Source: Planctomycetes bacterium B3_Pla (GTDB lineage Bacteria > Planctomycetota > Phycisphaerae > Sedimentisphaerales > Anaerobacaceae). Taken from it: a stretch of DNA of 54,884 nt. The DNA lies in assembly GCA_005223045.1 (NCBI GenBank), contig NJBM01000028.1:1-54884 (forward strand), written 5' to 3'. Made by a program: the position numbers and the translations under genes. The notes below the pieces were generated by a model. The model was not told the origin of the DNA. It searched no databases and saw nothing but the letters and a program-made list of their open reading frames with translations. The stretch's first letter is position 1. Every line of letters starts with the position of its first letter. Positions 8,918-18,181 of the stretch are shown in pieces.

Positions 8918-11476
8918 CTACTGACAATCTCTACATAGATTGGGTGCGGGTCGGCCGGCCGGCATATCCATGCGGGGAGTTTGTTTCAACATCTCCGTAG
9001 TGGGACTGAACGTCGCCAGTATTGCCTGATAATCCCGGTCCGACGTATCGGCGAAAACAACGGTCTTGCACTTCTCGTTTCCTCCCGCTGCTCTGGCAAG
9101 CGGGGCGAGCAGGAAATCGTTTAGCCGAGGCTCCGTGACGCGAGTCCATACCCGGCGGGGAATTTCGCCGTTCCGGTGGCATTGGCCGCAACGGCGTTTC
9201 GCCACTTCGGCCAACACTTTGTCCAGATTCTCTGGATAAATCCTGCGGCAGCCGGTGTTTTCGGGATAGGCGGTTTCGCTTGTGCCGTAATAAGGAACGT
9301 TCAAGTCGATCCAGGCAAGAATGCGCCGCCGGCTCTTGTCGTCCAACCGGATTCGCGGTTTGCCGTCGCTGTCGGGATGCCCCGATAGAATGACCTCCGC
9401 CAGCTTACTCTGCGGCGAGCCCCACGCCATCGGTGTAACTTCCAGAATATTTTGCTCGTGACCGTTGTAGGTTGGAATCCAACTGATGTACGGACTGCCT
9501 TTTCGGCCTTGATTGTCCCGGGCGAGCACATCGTAGGATACGTTGAAGAAATCTGTTTTGGCGCCGGCAAGGTCTATGCCGTTGGGGGGATCGATTGAGT
9601 TGTGACATTCGGCACAATTTTCGTCTAATATTGGCTGCACGATTCGCGAATAGTCAAAGCCGACGATTCCCCATTCCGGCGGCTCCAAATCTTTGGGTGA
9701 CATTACGAAGCCACGTCCCCGCCGCACGGGGGGAGTCTGTCGTCTGGATTCATGGCAACCCACGCACCCCTGGGTCTCGCCCGGCATCAGGTGCGTGAAG
9801 CTTCGCATTCGTTGCAGGGCCCTGCCTTTTTCATCCAGGACCATAAAGTAAATTGGCACGCGGGCCGGCACGCGGAAATAAGCCGAGCCGTCCGGTTCAA
9901 CATCCACTTCCCCCAAAACCTTCTTGCCGGCATAAGTAGCGCCGCAGGAGATAACGGGGAATTGGAAGCCGAACGCCCGCAGGCGAGGATCGATCCGAAC
10001 CGATTTGGACAACTCCTGGACTACGCGAATTCGCTTGATCTGTCCACGTTTTACATGAGGTTCCAGGCCCTGGTAAACATCCTGCAAGTACAAGTAGGCA
10101 TAATCCTGGTCGTCCGAAGAGCGATCCAACGCCGAGGCTATGGCGGGGGGGCGGGGCCGCGGCCTGACAGGCTGAGGGGAAAAATATTGTGTGCCGTCTT
10201 TGGGGCCGGGCAGAACTACCGACTGACATTCGCCCGATAAGGTTCTTACCAATACCGGCCCCTGGGCGGAGACCAGAAATCGCCGGGAATCCAACGGCAG
10301 GGGGCAACTATAAGGCTTAGGCTCCGGTGTGTTGCCGTTTCCTTCGCCGACGGGCGGAATATGCACATCCGGCGTGATGTTTTGAATGGACGCCTGGGCA
10401 TTCAGCCCCCTGGATCGATCAATGATCCCTATGGCGCCGCGAGTGGGGCCGTTGTGGCCTGTCATTGTGCAAATGATTTTATTAGTGCCGGGGATTTGCC
10501 TTGGCTCCATGAACGTGCCGGGCGATATCACTCCGTTACCAAAGTACATTGATAGATTCGTTCCATCAGGATTAATCGTCCAGAGGCTCTGGATGGGGAT
10601 GGCAGGCTTATCTACATATTCCCAGCGGCTGTAAATGATTCGCCCATCGTGCAGTGCGTACGGCGTGAAATCATTGAGGTAGTTGGACGATATCTTGCGG
10701 ATGTTAGTGCCGTCTGCGTTCATGCGATATACCACGCCGACCGGGGCGTGCCAGCAGTAAGCAAACTGGGGGCTGCGCGAACTAAGAAAAGCGATCCCGC
10801 CATCTGGAAGCCAGCAGGCGTTGTAGTCATGCCAGGCTCCGTCGGTAATTCGCTTCAATTGAGTTCCATCCACTCGTATGGTCCAGAGGTGATATCCTTC
10901 ATCCTCTTGTCTCCTCCAGCTAAACAGGATGATTTTTCCATCGTAAGAAAGATCACAGTCCAGTATTTGCCCGGTAGGCGAAGAGACCAGTTCAAGAGGC
11001 TCTTCTTCAGACTCATGGACATCGAACACGTAAAGCCCTCCGCCCGGCTTGAATCCTTCGTAGTGATATGTGTAAACATGGGAGGCTGTAATTTCGTGCC
11101 GCCGGATAGCCAACACTTTGTTCACGTCGAACAGAAGGACTGCCCGCTGGAGTTCGGATAGCTGCCTGCGTGCTTCTCCGTGAAGTATTCTAAGATCTGA
11201 CAGATGGCGGTCGTATCGAGAATAGGATGTTCCATGCTCCTTCCTGCAATCCTCAATCAGTTGGTGCAACTGCTCACGATCTCCGTCGGCCACGTATTTA
11301 GCTCGATAATCCCGGCTATGTTCTGAGTCAGAGTTGATTGTCGCCTTTCGGGCGAGATTCTCAGACAGGGCGCCGGGCTGTTTTTGGGCTGCGTGCAATT
11401 GATGGCTTTCGAGAAAGAAGCAGCCGAGCAGGCATAGCAATATCCCGGACACTTTGTGGTTTGCGTGGTGGCTCAT
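8918..11476 (-). CDS. HzsA-related secreted protein with propeller-like region and three CxxCH heme motifs
   Basis: Encodes 852 residues with an N-terminal signal peptide (to about residue 29) and an AAAGG ribosome-binding site. A short NLARKATINSDSEHS segment resembles the start of a discoidin (F5/8) domain, but most of that domain is missing. Residues about 140-420 are TolB/WD40-like blades with repeated DGxxIxF and NADGTN motifs. The C-terminal third has three c-type heme sites: CVGCH (571), CAECH (621) and CGQCH (763). It ends in CRDCQ, a CxxC without the histidine. This order is that of the hydrazine-synthase-alpha-related proteins widespread in Planctomycetes and Verrucomicrobia, most of which are not anammox enzymes. 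Likely a periplasmic redox or sensor protein; its substrate is unknown. Confidence 0.75.
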   Translation of the reverse strand: MSHHANHKVSGILLCLLGCFFLESHQLHAAQKQPGALSENLARKATINSDSEHSRDYRAKYVADGDREQLHQLIEDCRKEHGTSYSRYDRHLSDLRILHGEARRQLSELQRAVLLFDVNKVLAIRRHEITASHVYTYHYEGFKPGGGLYVFDVHESEEEPLELVSSPTGQILDCDLSYDGKIILFSWRRQEDEGYHLWTIRVDGTQLKRITDGAWHDYNACWLPDGGIAFLSSRSPQFAYCWHAPVGVVYRMNADGTNIRKISSNYLNDFTPYALHDGRIIYSRWEYVDKPAIPIQSLWTINPDGTNLSMYFGNGVISPGTFMEPRQIPGTNKIICTMTGHNGPTRGAIGIIDRSRGLNAQASIQNITPDVHIPPVGEGNGNTPEPKPYSCPLPLDSRRFLVSAQGPVLVRTLSGECQSVVLPGPKDGTQYFSPQPVRPRPRPPAIASALDRSSDDQDYAYLYLQDVYQGLEPHVKRGQIKRIRVVQELSKSVRIDPRLRAFGFQFPVISCGATYAGKKVLGEVDVEPDGSAYFRVPARVPIYFMVLDEKGRALQRMRSFTHLMPGETQGCVGCHESRRQTPPVRRGRGFVMSPKDLEPPEWGIVGFDYSRIVQPILDENCAECHNSIDPPNGIDLAGAKTDFFNVSYDVLARDNQGRKGSPYISWIPTYNGHEQNILEVTPMAWGSPQSKLAEVILSGHPDSDGKPRIRLDDKSRRRILAWIDLNVPYYGTSETAYPENTGCRRIYPENLDKVLAEVAKRRCGQCHRNGEIPRRVWTRVTEPRLNDFLLAPLARAAGGNEKCKTVVFADTSDRDYQAILATFSPTTEMLKQTPRMDMPAGRPAPNLCRDCQ

Positions 11477-11621
11477 TTGATTTGATCCTTTGAACTAATC
11501 ATTCGAGAGGCGACTTATTCTCCTGCAAAACAAATCAGTTCCTATACGATCGGTATTATAACTGTTTGCAAGTCATATTAACAGCAATAACCGGCCGGCA
11601 AGGATTAAAAGAAGATAGTCC

Positions 11622-11650
11622 TTGACATTTGATCCTTGTGGGGGGATATT
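11622..11650 (+). promoter_or_regulatory. Candidate sigma-70-type promoter for the AOR operon
   Basis: TTGACA at 11622-11627 and GATATT at 11645-11650 are separated by 17 bases, about 40 bases before the AOR start. The -35 is perfect and the -10 is 4/6. A TATAAT on the opposite strand at 11555-11560 could serve the divergent HzsA-like gene but lacks a -35. Confidence 0.45.
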
Positions 11651-11688
11651 CGAGTGGACCAAAAACATGCTTGTTAGGAGATCAAATC

Positions 11689-13485
11689 ATGGCTGGGTAT
11701 ATTGGAAAGTTCTTGCGGATAAATCTTAGCACAGGTCGGATCGACAAAGAAGAGCTGGATTTGGAACTGGCTGTTAAATTTGTGGGCGGGCGCGGATTAG
11801 CCTCGTATTTTTTGACGCAGGAAATTGCACCCGAAATCGAACCGTTAGACCCGGCGAACAAGATAATCTTCGCGACCGGCCCGCTTACCGGCTCGCGGGC
11901 GCCGACGGCAGGACGGTACATGGTGGTTACGAAATCACCTCTGAGCGGCACTATCGCCAGCTCCAACTCGGGTGGTTTCTGGGGCGCGGAGCTAAAACGT
12001 GCCGGGTACGATATGATCATCGTGGAAGGCAAATCAGATAAGCCCTGCTACATACATGTTAATGACGATGCAGTGGAGATAAAGGATGCAGAGAAGTATT
12101 GGGGCAAACTGGTTTCCGAAACGACCGATTTGCTGCTGGAAGAAACCGGGGATCCAAAGGCAAAGGTTTTAACGATTGGCCCAGCCGGCGAGAAACTGGC
12201 ATTGCTGGCTTGTATCATGAACGACAGGTACCGCGCTGCAGGTAGATCGGGAGTGGGTGCGGTAATGGGCAGCAAGTCTCTAAAGGCGATAGTGGTGCGG
12301 GGTACCGGGAAACTGAGCCCGGCCGGAGAGGACCAAACCAAAGAGGTATTGACAAACATCCGCAAGAAAATCAAAGAAAATGAGGTCACAGGTAAAGGGC
12401 TGCCCACGTATGGCACGTCGATACTCGTGAACCTGATCAATCAAAGCGGCATCTACCCGACGAACAATTTCCAGGAGGCGTACTTCGAGACCGCCGAAAA
12501 GACGTCGGGCGAGACTTTGGCCGAGAAGTATCTCGTTAAGAATACTGCCTGTTTCGGCTGCCCCATCGGCTGCGGCAGATATACCAAGGTCGGCGACGTC
12601 GAAGGCGAAGGCCCGGAGTATGAAACGGTCTGGGCTTATGGTGCAAGCTGCGGCGTTGACGACCTGGAGGCAATCATCAGGGCAAACAGTTGGTGCAATG
12701 AGTACGGCCTGGATACGATCTCCGCCGGGGCGACGATTGCCTGCGCGATGGAGCTATGCGAAAAGGGCGTCCTTGGTCCTGATGAGATCGACGGACCGGA
12801 GTTGAAGTTCGGCTCCGGCGAAGCGATAGTGGAATGGACGCGCAAAATGGGGGCATGTGAAGGATTTGGAGCGAAACTGGCGCTCGGGTCCGCTCGACTG
12901 GCCGAAGAGTATGGCAAGCCGGAACTGTCAATGTCGGTCAAGAAGCTGGAGCTGCCGGCTTATGATCCGAGAGGTGTCCAGGGGCACGGCCTGCAATACG
13001 CCACATCCAACCGCGGCGGCTGCCACGTCAGGGGATATATGATCGCTCCGGAGATAATCGGGTTGCCGGAGAAGCTGGATCCCCTTTCGATCGAAGGAAA
13101 GGCGGTATGGGTGAAGATATTCCAGGATCTGACGGCGGTAATTGACTCGCTGGGATTGTGCCTTTTCACGTCATTTGCCCTCGGAGCAGAGGATTACAAG
13201 GACATGTTCAATGCCATTGTGGGGCAGGACCTGACCACGGAAGCAGTGCTCGAAGCAGGCGACAGGATATGGAATCTGGAGCGCATGTTCAATTTGAAGG
13301 CCGGCATCAGTCCCGATCAGGACAAACTGCCTCGGCGTCTTCTTGATGAGCCTATTCCGAGCGGCCCCTGCAAAGGGCGCGTACATCGCCTGCCGGAACT
13401 GCTGCCGGAATACTACAAAGAACGCGGCTGGGATGAAAAAGGATTGCCGACCGAGGCAAAGCTTGCCCAGCTCGAGATCGCATGA
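11689..13485 (+). CDS. Aldehyde ferredoxin oxidoreductase (tungsten/molybdenum type)
   Basis: Encodes 598 residues; the ATG at 11689 has TAGGAG 8 bases upstream and begins MAGYIGKFLRINLSTG, the standard AOR N-terminus. The first domain carries FATGPLTGSRAPTAGRY, the SPLSGTIASSNSGGFWGAELKRAGYD segment and a GRSGVGAVMGSKSLKAI motif that bind the bis-pterin cofactor. The [4Fe-4S] cysteines are C288, C291 and C295 (CFGCPIGC) plus C491 in GLCLF. The length is normal. It should oxidise aldehydes to acids with reduction of ferredoxin, although the AOR family also includes other reactions. A MoaD/ThiS-type sulfur carrier follows 12 bases later, as in many AOR operons, probably for the tungstopterin dithiolene. 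Confidence 0.92.
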   Translation: MAGYIGKFLRINLSTGRIDKEELDLELAVKFVGGRGLASYFLTQEIAPEIEPLDPANKIIFATGPLTGSRAPTAGRYMVVTKSPLSGTIASSNSGGFWGAELKRAGYDMIIVEGKSDKPCYIHVNDDAVEIKDAEKYWGKLVSETTDLLLEETGDPKAKVLTIGPAGEKLALLACIMNDRYRAAGRSGVGAVMGSKSLKAIVVRGTGKLSPAGEDQTKEVLTNIRKKIKENEVTGKGLPTYGTSILVNLINQSGIYPTNNFQEAYFETAEKTSGETLAEKYLVKNTACFGCPIGCGRYTKVGDVEGEGPEYETVWAYGASCGVDDLEAIIRANSWCNEYGLDTISAGATIACAMELCEKGVLGPDEIDGPELKFGSGEAIVEWTRKMGACEGFGAKLALGSARLAEEYGKPELSMSVKKLELPAYDPRGVQGHGLQYATSNRGGCHVRGYMIAPEIIGLPEKLDPLSIEGKAVWVKIFQDLTAVIDSLGLCLFTSFALGAEDYKDMFNAIVGQDLTTEAVLEAGDRIWNLERMFNLKAGISPDQDKLPRRLLDEPIPSGPCKGRVHRLPELLPEYYKERGWDEKGLPTEAKLAQLEIA

Positions 13486-13497
13486 GGAACAGAGAAC

Positions 13498-13722
13498 ATG
13501 GTCGTAGAAGTAAGGCTTTTTGCAACGTTTAGAGAAGGCCGCTTCAACGAGAAAGAAATGGAACTTCCTCAAGGAAGCTCCCTGGGCGACTTGTTGGCAC
13601 ATCTTGAGATTCCTCAAAAGGATGCCAAAATCACCATCGTAAACGGTTCGGCAGTCTCCGCTGAACACAAATTAAGCGAGCACGACGTGGTCGCGATTTT
13701 TCCTCCGATAGCCGGGGGCTAA
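13498..13722 (+). CDS. MoaD/ThiS-family sulfur carrier protein
   Basis: Encodes 74 residues with a beta-grasp pattern: VEVRLFATFREGR, then ELPQGSSLGDLLAHL, then a VNG turn, and a C-terminal FPPIAGG. The terminal GlyGly is the thiocarboxylation site of MoaD, ThiS and related carriers. It lies 12 bases after the AOR gene with GAGGAAC upstream of the ATG, so it is very probably co-translated. By association it supplies sulfur for the metal-pterin cofactor of AOR; the adenylating partner (MoeB/ThiF type) is not in this window. Confidence 0.88.
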   Translation: MVVEVRLFATFREGRFNEKEMELPQGSSLGDLLAHLEIPQKDAKITIVNGSAVSAEHKLSEHDVVAIFPPIAGG

Positions 13723-13747
13723 ATCGACGCCGATCTGCGTGGCAACA

Positions 13748-14923
13748 TCAATCTATTTTCAGTGAATCCTTGCCGGGCAGTTTGGGGAAGGATGCGTGCG
13801 GCTCGGTTTGATACCAGAACGCAACCGACGAAAGGTCGTCCTTTAAAGGCAGATATGCTCCTCTCACGTCTCTCCGCCAGCCCAGCGCTTGCATCGTCAC
13901 TCTCAGGTCTTTTTCAAACCTGATCGGATCCATTATGTGCCAGCGGTAGAGGCTAAAACGCGGCTGGATGTCATCTGCTTCCGTGGCCGGCGCGATCACT
14001 TTCGGCATGCCCGCAAACGGCGTGCTGAATTCCTGGTATTCGCGCGAGCCGGGTTTGTTAAAGCCGTAAGAACCCAAAAAATAATCTTCCGTGCCGGTGC
14101 CGCAAATTGTCGGGAATTCCTTGTCGCCGTCCATGAAGAACTTGATCTCGCCCTCGCCCCACCAGCCGGGACTGTTCGAGCCCCATATCATATAGGTCCC
14201 CACATAGTGGCCCCGTCCCTGTACGCCTTCAAGGATAGTATAAACATCCTTCTCAGGCAGCGGATTCACCTGGCGAAATTGCGCGTGAAAGTATGCCATG
14301 TCCTCCGGAACGGTAGTCAGCGTGTAATCGATTTGATAGTACAGCACCATCGATTTTTCGTCGATGTTGGTCATAGTGATCTTGCAGCGCTTGCGAAACG
14401 GCATGAGCCAGTAACAGTTAAGACCATTCTTGGGATTCACGCAGACTGCCAGCGAGTTGACCAGGCCGAATTGCCCGAGACCGGAAGCAAAGAAATCACC
14501 CGCCGGGCATTCCACGGAGGGATTCTCTTCGCCGTCCCAGTACATTCGCAGAATGTTGAACCGGTTGTCTCCTGTCGGGGTCATCCAAATGTGCTGGATG
14601 GCGCCGGCGCCCTGGATGTCGGCCAGTACAAAAGTCTGCCCGGCCGGAATCCTGACCGACGGCGAGACCTTCCAACCTTGCCCCAGATCGCGAGCTGCAT
14701 TTGCCCCCGTCCCTTGCGTTGCCATGCCGCCCTTGCCCTTTTCGCCGGTGAAATTCTCCGGACTGATCGAACGTGTCCTGGCGTTTGACAAGCGAGGCAG
14801 ATTTCCCATGTTCATATTCAAGCCGTCGAATTCCAGGTTCTGTCCGTAAAGACCTGTGGTTGAAAAAGAAATCGACAGCAAAACGCAGAACGTCCGGACA
14901 CTGAGTTTCTTTGTAAGCCTCAT
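13748..14923 (-). CDS. DUF2961 / GH172-family secreted protein
   Basis: Encodes 391 residues with a signal peptide to about residue 27 (ending TTGLYG-Q). It carries the DUF2961 hallmarks: a GAGAIQHIWMT strand, LRMYWDGEENPSVECPAGDF, a GRGHYVGTYM segment and WWGEGEIKFFMDGD followed by GTGTEDYFLGSYGF. DUF2961 is now glycoside hydrolase family 172, which includes difructose-anhydride synthases and arabinofuranosidase-type enzymes; acidic residues in GEGE and GTED are candidate catalysts. The exact sugar is unknown. It precedes the ThuA-like gene in map order but is transcribed after it, 24 bases downstream, so the two are likely one operon of exported carbohydrate proteins. Confidence 0.85.
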   Translation of the reverse strand: MRLTKKLSVRTFCVLLSISFSTTGLYGQNLEFDGLNMNMGNLPRLSNARTRSISPENFTGEKGKGGMATQGTGANAARDLGQGWKVSPSVRIPAGQTFVLADIQGAGAIQHIWMTPTGDNRFNILRMYWDGEENPSVECPAGDFFASGLGQFGLVNSLAVCVNPKNGLNCYWLMPFRKRCKITMTNIDEKSMVLYYQIDYTLTTVPEDMAYFHAQFRQVNPLPEKDVYTILEGVQGRGHYVGTYMIWGSNSPGWWGEGEIKFFMDGDKEFPTICGTGTEDYFLGSYGFNKPGSREYQEFSTPFAGMPKVIAPATEADDIQPRFSLYRWHIMDPIRFEKDLRVTMQALGWRRDVRGAYLPLKDDLSSVAFWYQTEPHASFPKLPGKDSLKID

Positions 14924-14947
14924 AGTTTTCCCTTTCCCAATTTGGCT

Positions 14948-15904
14948 TTACTTAGCTAATTCGATGCCTCGCAGCACCAACGGATCGAACCGATAGGGCG
15001 ATTCGCTCGCCGCCCAGGCCATGCCGCGAAGTAGAAGAATGCGGCAGTACGGGTCATCAAATGTCCATGTATAGTGCCCGATTATGCAACTGAAAACGCG
15101 TCCTTTGCCGTGCTCACAAGTGTAGAACATCGGTTCCGGTTCGGTTTCTTTGGAGTCCTTGCTGATCGTTTCGTCGGATGTAACCAGAACGTTGACTTTG
15201 CCGGCGTCTCCAATCAGAGGCCAGTAGGGTTCATCGAGTACGCTAATTGTCCTGGGCAGTCCAAGACAGATAGGATGGTCGGGAGCGGTGATCTTCAGGT
15301 CCATTTGGCCGTGACGCCAGCGCGTACGCTTTTGATCCCATGCCAGCCCAATGAGACCGGCCAGTTGATCATCGAGGTCCTTCTCCTTTGGGGCGATTAC
15401 CGCCGGGTGCATGATTACAATGCCGCCTCCGCGATCCAGGTATTGCTTCGCCTGTGCGAGTTTTTCCCTGTCCCACTGAACGTAGCAGAATATTGCAATC
15501 AAGTCGGCCTTCTTGAATTGCTTCTTGCCGGGCCATCCGTAAGCCGTCGAGACCTGCACTTTAGGTGCGCCGGCGAGGACTTGTTTCTGCTCTTTCGGCG
15601 CCGGACCGTAAAGATTGACCTGTTTTTCCTGCCCGGCCTTTTCACCGCCGAGCAAGACGGCCCATCTATTTTGCCATAGGGGATAATCATGCTCATTGGC
15701 GCCGTGGTCTTTCTTGAACGCAACCAGAACCACGTTAAGTTCGCGCAGCTTTTGCATGGCCGGCGGCTTCGGCGCTTTGGCAAGGACGGCTTCGACTTCG
15801 CTGCGGCTGCGAGGTTTAGGCGCCTCGACCGCCCATAAGCTCGATGCGAGATGTGAGCTGATAGTCGCCACAAACAATACACAGATAAATGCTTTGCTTT
15901 TCAT
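14948..15904 (-). CDS. Secreted ThuA-like domain protein
   Basis: Encodes 318 residues with a signal peptide to about residue 25 (ending SSLWAVE). The core is a class-I glutamine-amidotransferase-like fold used by ThuA proteins: KKADLIAIFCYVQWDREKL, then DRGGGIVIMHPAV, then a C-terminal CEHGKGRVFSCIIGHYTWTFDD segment followed by LLRGMAWA, where the GHY and GMAWA motifs are typical. ThuA-like proteins of Planctomycetes are abundant and mostly uncharacterised, associated with carbohydrate use. It is upstream of the GH172 gene with a 24-base gap, and AGGAG precedes its ATG. Confidence 0.8.
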   Translation of the reverse strand: MKSKAFICVLFVATISSHLASSLWAVEAPKPRSRSEVEAVLAKAPKPPAMQKLRELNVVLVAFKKDHGANEHDYPLWQNRWAVLLGGEKAGQEKQVNLYGPAPKEQKQVLAGAPKVQVSTAYGWPGKKQFKKADLIAIFCYVQWDREKLAQAKQYLDRGGGIVIMHPAVIAPKEKDLDDQLAGLIGLAWDQKRTRWRHGQMDLKITAPDHPICLGLPRTISVLDEPYWPLIGDAGKVNVLVTSDETISKDSKETEPEPMFYTCEHGKGRVFSCIIGHYTWTFDDPYCRILLLRGMAWAASESPYRFDPLVLRGIELAK

Positions 15905-16173
15905 AGCTTCTCCTTTTCAATTTACAGTGGCCACAGGAGACCGCACACGCTGCCGATTATGCGCGTCGTCTCATCGTTCGTGACAGAGCAACAGTTGCAG
16001 AGTCAGCTAAATATTGCCGCACCTGACACAAATTGCAAGGAAAAAGGACCAGACAAAAAAAACGAGCCTGCGTCGTTGAAATTCTTTACGAGACTTGCCT
16101 ACGTGGTGAGGCTCTGGTAGTATCCTGTGGTGTTGGGTGAAATCCGATCTGTAGGAAATGGAAAGGAATTGTT

Positions 16174-18144
16174 ATGGTCAATCGTATGATAAGGCGACAC
16201 TCGCTACTGGCTTTCATCACTCCTTTGCTTATCGGCGGTTATACGATGTTCCTGCAAAATTCAGCTCTGATGGGCGCTGAGATCGACGAGAATCGCATCG
16301 AAAAGATCGCTGCCTTGCTCTCCGAAAAGCCGGCAGGTTTTGGCTCACCGGCAGATGATCGGAGTGCCTGGAAAGGGCTTGGGAAGAACGATTCGTTCGA
16401 GAGGATGGTATCGGAAGCGGAAGAACTCCTGAAAAAAACCATTCCCGATCAGCCTGATGATCTTTACCTGGATTTCTCTCGTACCGGCAATCGCACTCGC
16501 TGGCAGAGAGTGAGCGGCCGTCGCCGGGGGAGAGTTCGTACTCTTGTTCTGGCCGAATGCCTGGAAAACAAGGGGCGTTTTGTGCCGGCGTTTGAAGAGA
16601 TTGTCCGAGTGCTGTGCTCCGAACGCACCTGGGTGATGCCTGCTCACGACAGGCAGCTCACGAACTTCCATGGGAAAATCGTCGATATCGACCTTGGCTC
16701 TTCTGCGCTGGCCTGGTCGCTGGCCACTGCCGATTACCTGCTGGCGGACAAATTGAATCCCGAAGTCCGTCGCCTGATTCGTGATAATCTTGAGCAGCGC
16801 ATTTTTCGGCCGTACAGAGACATGGTATCGGGCAAACGCAAGAAGAACTGGTGGATGACCGGAACGAACAACTGGAACGCCGTCTGCCTTGCCGGCGTGA
16901 CCGGCTCGGCGCTGGCTGTGATCGATTCACAGAAATCCCGTGCTCTGTTTATCGCAGCGGCGGAACACTACTCGGAGAATTTCCTCGAAGGCTTCACGGA
17001 CGACGGTTATTGCTCCGAAGGTCTTGGCTACTGGAATTATGGTTTCGGCTACTACATCATGCTTGGCGAGATGATTCATCAGGCCACCGGCGGCGAAGTG
17101 GACCTGCTGCAAAACAGCAAGGCAAAGCAGGCGGCAACTTTCGCCTCGAAAATCGAAATCGTCAACGGTGTCTATCCGGCTTTTGCCGATTGTTCGATCC
17201 GGGCCAAGCCCGGTTCCTCGCTGATGTATTACATTAGCCGCCGCCTCGGTATGGGTTTGCGTTCATGGGAAGCTATCGATCCTGTCTCTGCCGACGGCTC
17301 GCTCTATCAGAGCATGATGTATTCTTTTTCGAATTCCGCTTCTAAGACGCGGCCGGCCCTAAGCAGCTCCCAGGGTCCCGGCATACGGTCCTGGTTTGAC
17401 CGGGCGGGTGTCCTGATTTGCAGGCCCGGATCAAATTCGACTTCGCATCTGGCCGTTGCGATCAAGGGCGGCCACAACAACGAACATCATAATCACAACG
17501 ACGTTGGCTCTTTTGTTGTCGTATTGGGCGACAAAGCTCTGCTGCTCGATCCGGGCGGAGAGGTTTACACCGCTCGCACATTCAGCGGTCGCCGATATGA
17601 GAGCAACATTCTAAACTCCTTTGGCCATCCTGTGCCGCTCGTGGCCGGCAAGTTGCAGCGGACGGGCAGACAGGCCGAAGGCAAAATCGTTCATCACGAA
17701 TTCACCGATTCGGCCGACACTATGACCCTGGACATCTCGTCTGCTTATGATGTGCCGGAACTCAAAAAGCTGGAGCGCACGTTTGTCTATTCCCGTGCAG
17801 GTTCCGGTTCTCTAAGCGTGACCGACGAAGTTGTTTTCTCGCGGCCTTGCGATTTTGGCACGGCTTTGATCACATTCGACAAGTGGCGGCGGCTTTCGCC
17901 TTCATCGCTGGTGATACGCGATCAGCAGCAGGCTCTGCGGGTGGATATAAAAATCAGCGGCGCCGATTTTAAAATCGAGCCTGAGACTATACAGGAAGAT
18001 CTCAGCGGCAGCAGACTGCCGACTCGGTTGGGGATTAACCTGATCCGGTCCGTGGATCATGCTATTGTTTCGGTGACTATCGCTCCGGCAGAAGAACCGA
18101 TCGCAACTCACGTGACGCCACCGCCGCACGCCGGGCGCGAATAA
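16174..18144 (+). CDS. Heparinase II/III-family polysaccharide lyase-like protein, exported
   Basis: Encodes 656 residues with AAAGGAAT before the ATG and a hydrophobic leader (LLAFITPLLIGGYTMF). The N-terminal half is the helical toroid: LGSSALAWSLATADYL, a TGTNNWNAVCLAGV segment and a FTDDGYCSEGLGYWNYGFGYY segment with the conserved tyrosines. The C-terminal half is the beta-sandwich with the signature NNEHHNHNDVGSFVV (around residue 434-447). These are the hallmarks of heparinase II/III lyases (PL12/PL15/PL17/PL21-like). The uronic-acid polymer is not predictable by eye. A Tat-leader Gfo/Idh protein starts 37 bases downstream on the same strand, so both likely act on extracytoplasmic sugars. 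Confidence 0.85.
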   Translation: MVNRMIRRHSLLAFITPLLIGGYTMFLQNSALMGAEIDENRIEKIAALLSEKPAGFGSPADDRSAWKGLGKNDSFERMVSEAEELLKKTIPDQPDDLYLDFSRTGNRTRWQRVSGRRRGRVRTLVLAECLENKGRFVPAFEEIVRVLCSERTWVMPAHDRQLTNFHGKIVDIDLGSSALAWSLATADYLLADKLNPEVRRLIRDNLEQRIFRPYRDMVSGKRKKNWWMTGTNNWNAVCLAGVTGSALAVIDSQKSRALFIAAAEHYSENFLEGFTDDGYCSEGLGYWNYGFGYYIMLGEMIHQATGGEVDLLQNSKAKQAATFASKIEIVNGVYPAFADCSIRAKPGSSLMYYISRRLGMGLRSWEAIDPVSADGSLYQSMMYSFSNSASKTRPALSSSQGPGIRSWFDRAGVLICRPGSNSTSHLAVAIKGGHNNEHHNHNDVGSFVVVLGDKALLLDPGGEVYTARTFSGRRYESNILNSFGHPVPLVAGKLQRTGRQAEGKIVHHEFTDSADTMTLDISSAYDVPELKKLERTFVYSRAGSGSLSVTDEVVFSRPCDFGTALITFDKWRRLSPSSLVIRDQQQALRVDIKISGADFKIEPETIQEDLSGSRLPTRLGINLIRSVDHAIVSVTIAPAEEPIATHVTPPPHAGRE

Positions 18145-18181
18145 CATGTATGGAAATGATATTGGTCAAGAGGAGAAAAAA

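Noticed and set aside
8918..11476. True hydrazine synthase alpha subunit (anammox)
   Set aside because: The partner subunits HzsB/HzsC and other anammox genes are absent. HzsA-related proteins are common in non-anammox Planctomycetes.
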